Origin: Molanna angustata
Taxonomy: Eukaryota > Arthropoda > Insecta > Trichoptera > Molannidae
DNA length: 64,000 bases
NCBI GenBank assembly: GCA_963576475.1
Contig: OY754972.1
Span: 29,435,107-29,499,106, forward strand
Reading direction: 5' to 3'
The stretch's first letter is position 1, and each line of letters starts with the position of its first letter. Under the pieces are notes generated by a model. It ran no database searches. It was not told where the DNA came from and saw only the letters and a program-made list of their open reading frames with translations. The position numbers and the translations under genes were made by a program. This document shows positions 59,520 through 64,000 of this stretch, piece by piece.

Positions 59520-60061
59520 TATATACATACATAGGTGTAGTATGTACCTATAGCCTTCACGGTGAATTGCCTCAGGGAGCTATCTGCAATACTTGAAAAT
59601 TTCAAAAAGATCCGATCAGTGGCGGCGTCCGCTCCCTCAAAGGGCGTCGAGACGCCTCCACCGACGCTAGTTAGGTCGGCGCGAGGTGTATACCCGTGTA
59701 TGTAGGTATGTACCATACGCAATATTACTAAGACCTCTACCGCTTTACGAAATAGATATACTCAAACCCCTTCACTGTGACGCATTCTGCAGGAGAAAGA
59801 GTTCATTTTTAAAGAGTTTCATCGCAATATGCTACGATATCATACTATGTACATTTTTGTTTTTTTTAGTGCAATTCAACATCCTACACTAAAGTGGTTC
59901 TTTTCGAATTGTACTCATAAATATAATACAATATATGGAGCAAAACATCGGTTAACCAGTAGCGAGAATTCAATTATAGAACCCACAAATCCAGGCTTTT
60001 CTGTACAAAGGAAATATTAACATATCTTTTGTGTAAAGAAATACATTAAAAAAATAAATAA
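59520..60061. other. Spacer between Helitrons H2 and H3
   Basis: No gene recognised. A GC-rich patch (59620-59690, AGTGGCGGCGTCCGCTCCC) stands out from the AT-rich surroundings. Confidence 0.5.
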
Positions 60062-61095
60062 TCCAACTGTCGATTTGTTCAGGAGAACTTTGTTCTCTTA
60101 ACATATCGACAATGTATCAAGCCAGAATACGCGAGAATTGTATGGAGAGGTCTACTTTTTTCACGGCTTTTCCAACTTTGAAGTCAAAAAACACCAACTT
60201 AGAGGCTTCGCAGCATATATGTTCCATACACGGATTTACTCAGAATTCGGAGTAGAACATTTCGTGTGTCTGTGTGTGTGTGTGTCTGTGTGTGTGTCTG
60301 TGTGTCTGTGTGTGTGTCTGTGTGTCCGTCCCCCCCTTATAACTTTTGATCCGCTCAATAAACAGAGCCTAAAATTTCAGAATATATAAACAGTTACAGG
60401 CCTACAAAACTTTTATACTCGGAATTTTGAATTTTTGTTTCAGTCAGGGGTTATCAACTTTTGAATTTTTATTTTATTTTTCCATATATCTCAGAAACCA
60501 TAAACGCTAGAACGCTGAAAATTGGTACAAACATAGACAAATACAAAATCTCAAATTAGTTTTTTCAAAAAAATTCCAGGGTTTCTCAAACATTTTTTAT
60601 TAAGAAAAATATTTTTTTTATGATAAATTTATGAGTTTAACTGCCTATATTTCCAAAACTTTTACAATTATCGAAAAAAGCCGAAACACCCCAACTAGAT
60701 AATTTAATTCTCTATAAAAAATATCAGCAATGTAGTAGAAGATCTCAATTTTTTTTTAACAATTTTTTTAAAAATTGAATTTAGTGACGACATCGCTTCA
60801 TACATTTTGTATGGCAGTCGCCTATACACAATATGTAAGAAGACTTAATAGTTTGATACTTCGACTCCAAACATACATACATACCATCATGCTATTTGCA
60901 TATTCTGGGTAGGAAAAAGGATCTTCCTCCATACTATCCTATCTTGACATACATACCTACATATGTTGTATAGAAAACAAAATATCTGAAAATATTCAAT
61001 AATTTGTATCTATGGGTTTATAGTTTGGTACATATTCTTCAACTATACATACTATCGCTATCGACAGTTGGATCTCATGTGTTACATGCAACTAG
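60062..61095 (+). mobile_element. Non-autonomous Helitron, family H, copy H3
   Basis: Same termini as H2 (TCCAACTGTCGAT ... CTAG), flanked by A on the left and T on the right as expected for Helitron insertion. Very similar to H2 over the whole length. The main difference is the GTGTCT run (about 60264-60330), which is longer here. Confidence 0.9.
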
Positions 61096-61282
61096 TTCAG
61101 GTAAAAATTACAATGCATCTTTGTAGAATGCAGTATGTTTATGTAAATACAAATTATGTGTTGTGGTATGCTTATTATGGATAAATATTCAAGTGGGGAT
61201 TCAAGTTCGATGATATGTATTCATTGAATCACAAGTTAGAAAAACTGTCATTTCTATAAAGAAGGAATAAATTGTTGATTTA

Positions 61283-62301
61283 TTAGTTGCATGTAACACA
61301 TGAGATCCAACTGTTGATGGCGATTGTATGTATAATTGAAAAATACGTACCAAAATATAAACATTTAGTACAAATTAATAATAATTTTTAGATATTTTGT
61401 TTTCTATATAAAATATGTATGGAGATCAGTCTGTTTTTCCTACCCAGAATATGAAAACAACATGATGGTATGTATGTATGTATGTATGTATGTATGTATG
61501 TATGTATGTATGTATGTATGTATGTATGTATGTATGTATGTATGTATGTATGTATGTATGTATGTATGTATGTATGTATGTATGTTTGGAGATTAAGTAG
61601 GTATCAAAATATTGAGTGAGATATTGTTTAGTTTTTACTGCCTTACAAATTGTGTGAAACAATGTCGTCACTAAATTCAATTTTTATAAAAATTGTTAAA
61701 AAAGTTTAAGATGTAATATTACAATGATCATATTATGCCTAGAAAATTAAATTATCTAGTTGGGGTGTTTCGGCTTTTTTCGATATTTTTAAAAACTTTG
61801 GAAATATAGGCAGTTAAACACATAAATTTATCTAAAAAAATGTTTTTCTTATTAAAAATGTTTGATAAAATATGTCTGTATTTATACCAATTTTCAGGGT
61901 TCTAGCTTATATGGTTTTTGAGATATGTGGAAAAATAAATTAAAAATTTAAAAGTTGATAACCCCTGACTGAAACAAAAATTAAAAATTCTGAGTAAAAA
62001 AGTTTTGTTGGCAACTATCTATATAATCTGAAATTTTAGGCTCTTTAAATAGAGCGGATCAAAAGTTATAAGGGGGGGGGACACTTAGACACACTAAATA
62101 TTCTACTCCGAATTCTAATCCCTATATATATAGGATATAATATATGCTGCGAAGCCTCTAAGTTAGTGTTTTTTTACTTCAATGTTAAAAAAACCGTGAA
62201 AAATATAGACCCTACATACAAATATCGCGTATCTTTGCTTGATACCTACCTTGTCAACATTTTAAGAGGATATAATTCTCTTGAACAAATCGACAATTGG
62301 A
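61283..62301 (-). mobile_element. Non-autonomous Helitron, family H, copy H4 (inverted)
   Basis: Minus orientation: 5' TCCAATTGTCGATTTGTTC at 62301, preceded by A. The 3' end is GTTGGATCTCATGTGTTAC, then ATGCAA and CTAA at 61283, followed by T. CTAA instead of CTAG still fits CTRR. More diverged than H2 and H3. The TATG microsatellite at 61468-61585 has expanded where H1-H3 have only two or three units. Confidence 0.85.
61468..61585. repeat. (TATG)n microsatellite, about 29 copies
   Basis: A pure tetranucleotide run within Helitron H4. The homologous site in H1 (about 2166-2180) and in H2/H3 (ACATACATACATACC) has two to three units. Confidence 0.97.
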
Positions 62302-63053
62302 TTACCAACACAATTTAAATTTTATTTGTGTCGTCTCATAAACGTTATTTTAATAAAACCAATTTTATTCAGGTTGTTGCTACTGAAAAACTTTTTGCTG
62401 GAATCGCGTTTTTTTCCAATGAAAAAACCGCTTGGAATTGCACAATGTTTTTATCGATTTCTATAAATTGTCATTTTTATAAGAAAAAAGAGTCCTCTAT
62501 ACAGCCCAAAATATTTTGAATAATACACCTACTTATAAATTATATAACATGGAATAATAATCATTAAATGCGTGCATTACAAATAAAAAATTAATAAAAA
62601 TCGTAGTAGCACTTGTTTCTTATATATCAAGTAAATTCACATTAATGATTTCCACCGAAACACCAAAAATTCGTTCAATAAAATATTATACTAAATGAGG
62701 AAATAAAGTATGTAATAAAAATAATATATGACTTCCCATGTTTGAAAATTGGGAGTCGGTAATATATTTTACAGACGACGTTAGAATCATGACGTATCTC
62801 TTCATCACACCCTTTTATAAACATTATTAGCTATACTTGCCTCATTATTGGATTTTAAACAACCTCCACAACCTTCTTAGAATGTAGTTACACTTAGGTA
62901 TATACGTAATTTCATAATTACCTTTAAACTTACATTAATCTATTTTGTATTCATCTATATACTTACTTTTATGGCTTTGTAACGTTTGATTTTTTTTTTG
63001 TTTTGTTGTATACTCAAAATAACATGGAAAATGAGATTAATTTATTTGGTCTT
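62302..63053. other. Unassigned AT-rich region
   Basis: No gene or recognised element. GAGTCCTCTATACAGCCC at 62490 is a stray match to the core of the HINE-like family (48227, CTCTGTACAGCCC). Confidence 0.5.
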
Positions 63054-63740
63054 TAAGAGGGGGACTGCTGCCAATGTACCTATTTTTTCAATTTTATATA
63101 CCATCATTATTACTATACGAATCATTTTGAAAAAAATAACCTAGTTAGTTTGGATATTAATAAAGAGAAATATACCTTAACTTTTTGATTATGTTCTGTA
63201 TATATTCTTGTAGGAAAATAATAAGCATACCCCGATTTTAGACATTTATCTTAAATTTCTAAAACAATATAAGGTATTGTACAATATTTTTTTTATAAAT
63301 TAAAGAAGAACAAAATACCTGAAAAAATATGATATGACGTTGCATTAACGCATCAGGTTAAGTAAATAAACCAAAAAAACTTTTATTACGCAATGGCGCT
63401 GAATGGAAAATAAATGTTTTTTAGGTTTATTTACTAAACCTGAAACATTAATGCAACGTCACATCATATTTTTCTAGATATTTTTGTCTTCTTTCATTTA
63501 AAAAAAATATATTACTCTACGCCTTATAGTTTATTGAAAATATATGATAAACGTTGAAAATCGGGGTATGCCATTATTTTTCTACAAGAATTTATACAGA
63601 ACATTATCAAAAAGTTAAGGTATATTTTTGTTTATTAGTATCCCAACTATCTAAATTATTTTTTTCAAAACGATTTGATAAAAAATAATGATGGTATATC
63701 AAATTGAAAAATAGGTACGTTGGTAGCAGTCCCCCCCTTA
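63054..63740. mobile_element. Fold-back element with long inverted repeats
   Basis: The left arm (63054-63375) and right arm (about 63415-63740) are imperfect reverse complements over more than 300 bp. Pairs include GGGGGACTGCTGCCAA with TTGGTAGCAGTCCCCC, AAGTTAAGGTATA-type words, CATACCCCGATTTT with AAAATCGGGGTATG, and GACGTTGCATTAA with TTAATGCAACGTC. About 40 bp of unpaired sequence (TTATTACGCAATGGCGC) forms the loop. No coding. Outer ends are TAAGAGGGGGACTGC and GCAGTCCCCCCCTTA. The left flank is TTTAA and the right is TTATG, so a TTAA target is possible but not proven. Confidence 0.85.
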
Positions 63741-64000
63741 TGTTTTGTACAGGTTTTAGGACTTATGACCCGTTTCGAACTTGTTTACGAGATCACTTTC
63801 TGCAAATGCACCGATTTTACTATTTTCTTTTCGTTGACCTATACGAAACATATTTTTCTATTTTTGCACGCTATATTTTTTGAGTTGCTCTAAAGCTTTG
63901 AATTTTTGTTATGTAATAACTTAAAATTCATTTTATTATTTACTCAATATTTTAAAAACTTCTTCAAAAATAATTACAGCGATTTTTTTTATACTTATAA
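63741..64000. other. Unassigned AT-rich right edge
   Basis: No recognised feature. Confidence 0.55.

Noticed and set aside
61426..61680. An 84-codon frame with Thr-Tyr-Ile-His repeats
   Set aside because: It is a translation of the TATG microsatellite.

Overview
This is a 64 kb stretch of AT-rich animal nuclear DNA with no host gene I can support. It consists of transposable elements in all states of decay, plus one 31 kb tandem-repeat block that fills half the window. Many short words of the type GTAGGTACCTA, together with tRNA-derived SINEs, RTE/L2/jockey-like LINE tails, Helitrons and a mariner remnant, suggest an insect, most likely a moth or butterfly. The species call is inference.

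Layout. 1-625: LINE 3' end running off the left edge. 771-952: tRNA-derived SINE (family S1). 1956-2947: non-autonomous Helitron (family H) with a 45-copy AC microsatellite; 3284-3357 is a second, identical copy of its 5' tip. 3596-34793: one composite element. Its left and right ends match a dispersed family of 0.5-0.6 kb elements seen again at 48.1, 51.1 and 57.7 kb, with truncated copies at 43.1 and 39.6 kb. Its interior has grown into about 92 tandem monomers of about 313 bp. The array has a 24-monomer (about 7.5 kb) higher-order period, in-register deletions, diverged edges and two extra nested copies of the element's left end at 29.3 and 31.2 kb.

34.8-58 kb: a mosaic of short TE remnants. 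These include LINE C-terminal fragments at 36.5, 37.3, 43.5, 44.0, 46.8 and 55.8 kb, SINE families S1 and S2, an internally deleted mariner with a SINE nested in it (50.0-50.8 kb), a head-to-head degenerate Helitron (51.7-52.6 kb), and stretches where I recognise nothing. 58.5-62.3 kb: three near-full-length H Helitrons, two direct and one inverted, one carrying a TATG microsatellite. 63054-63740: a fold-back element with arms over 300 bp.

Main interpretation. The satellite appears to have arisen inside a HINE/helentron-like non-autonomous rolling-circle element. Its two ends still bracket the array, small relatives carry a single ancestral unit in the same place, and the transitional units between one copy and the homogenised satellite are preserved at the left edge. 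The subterminal inverted repeats of the family covary between copies, which supports their being functional element ends.
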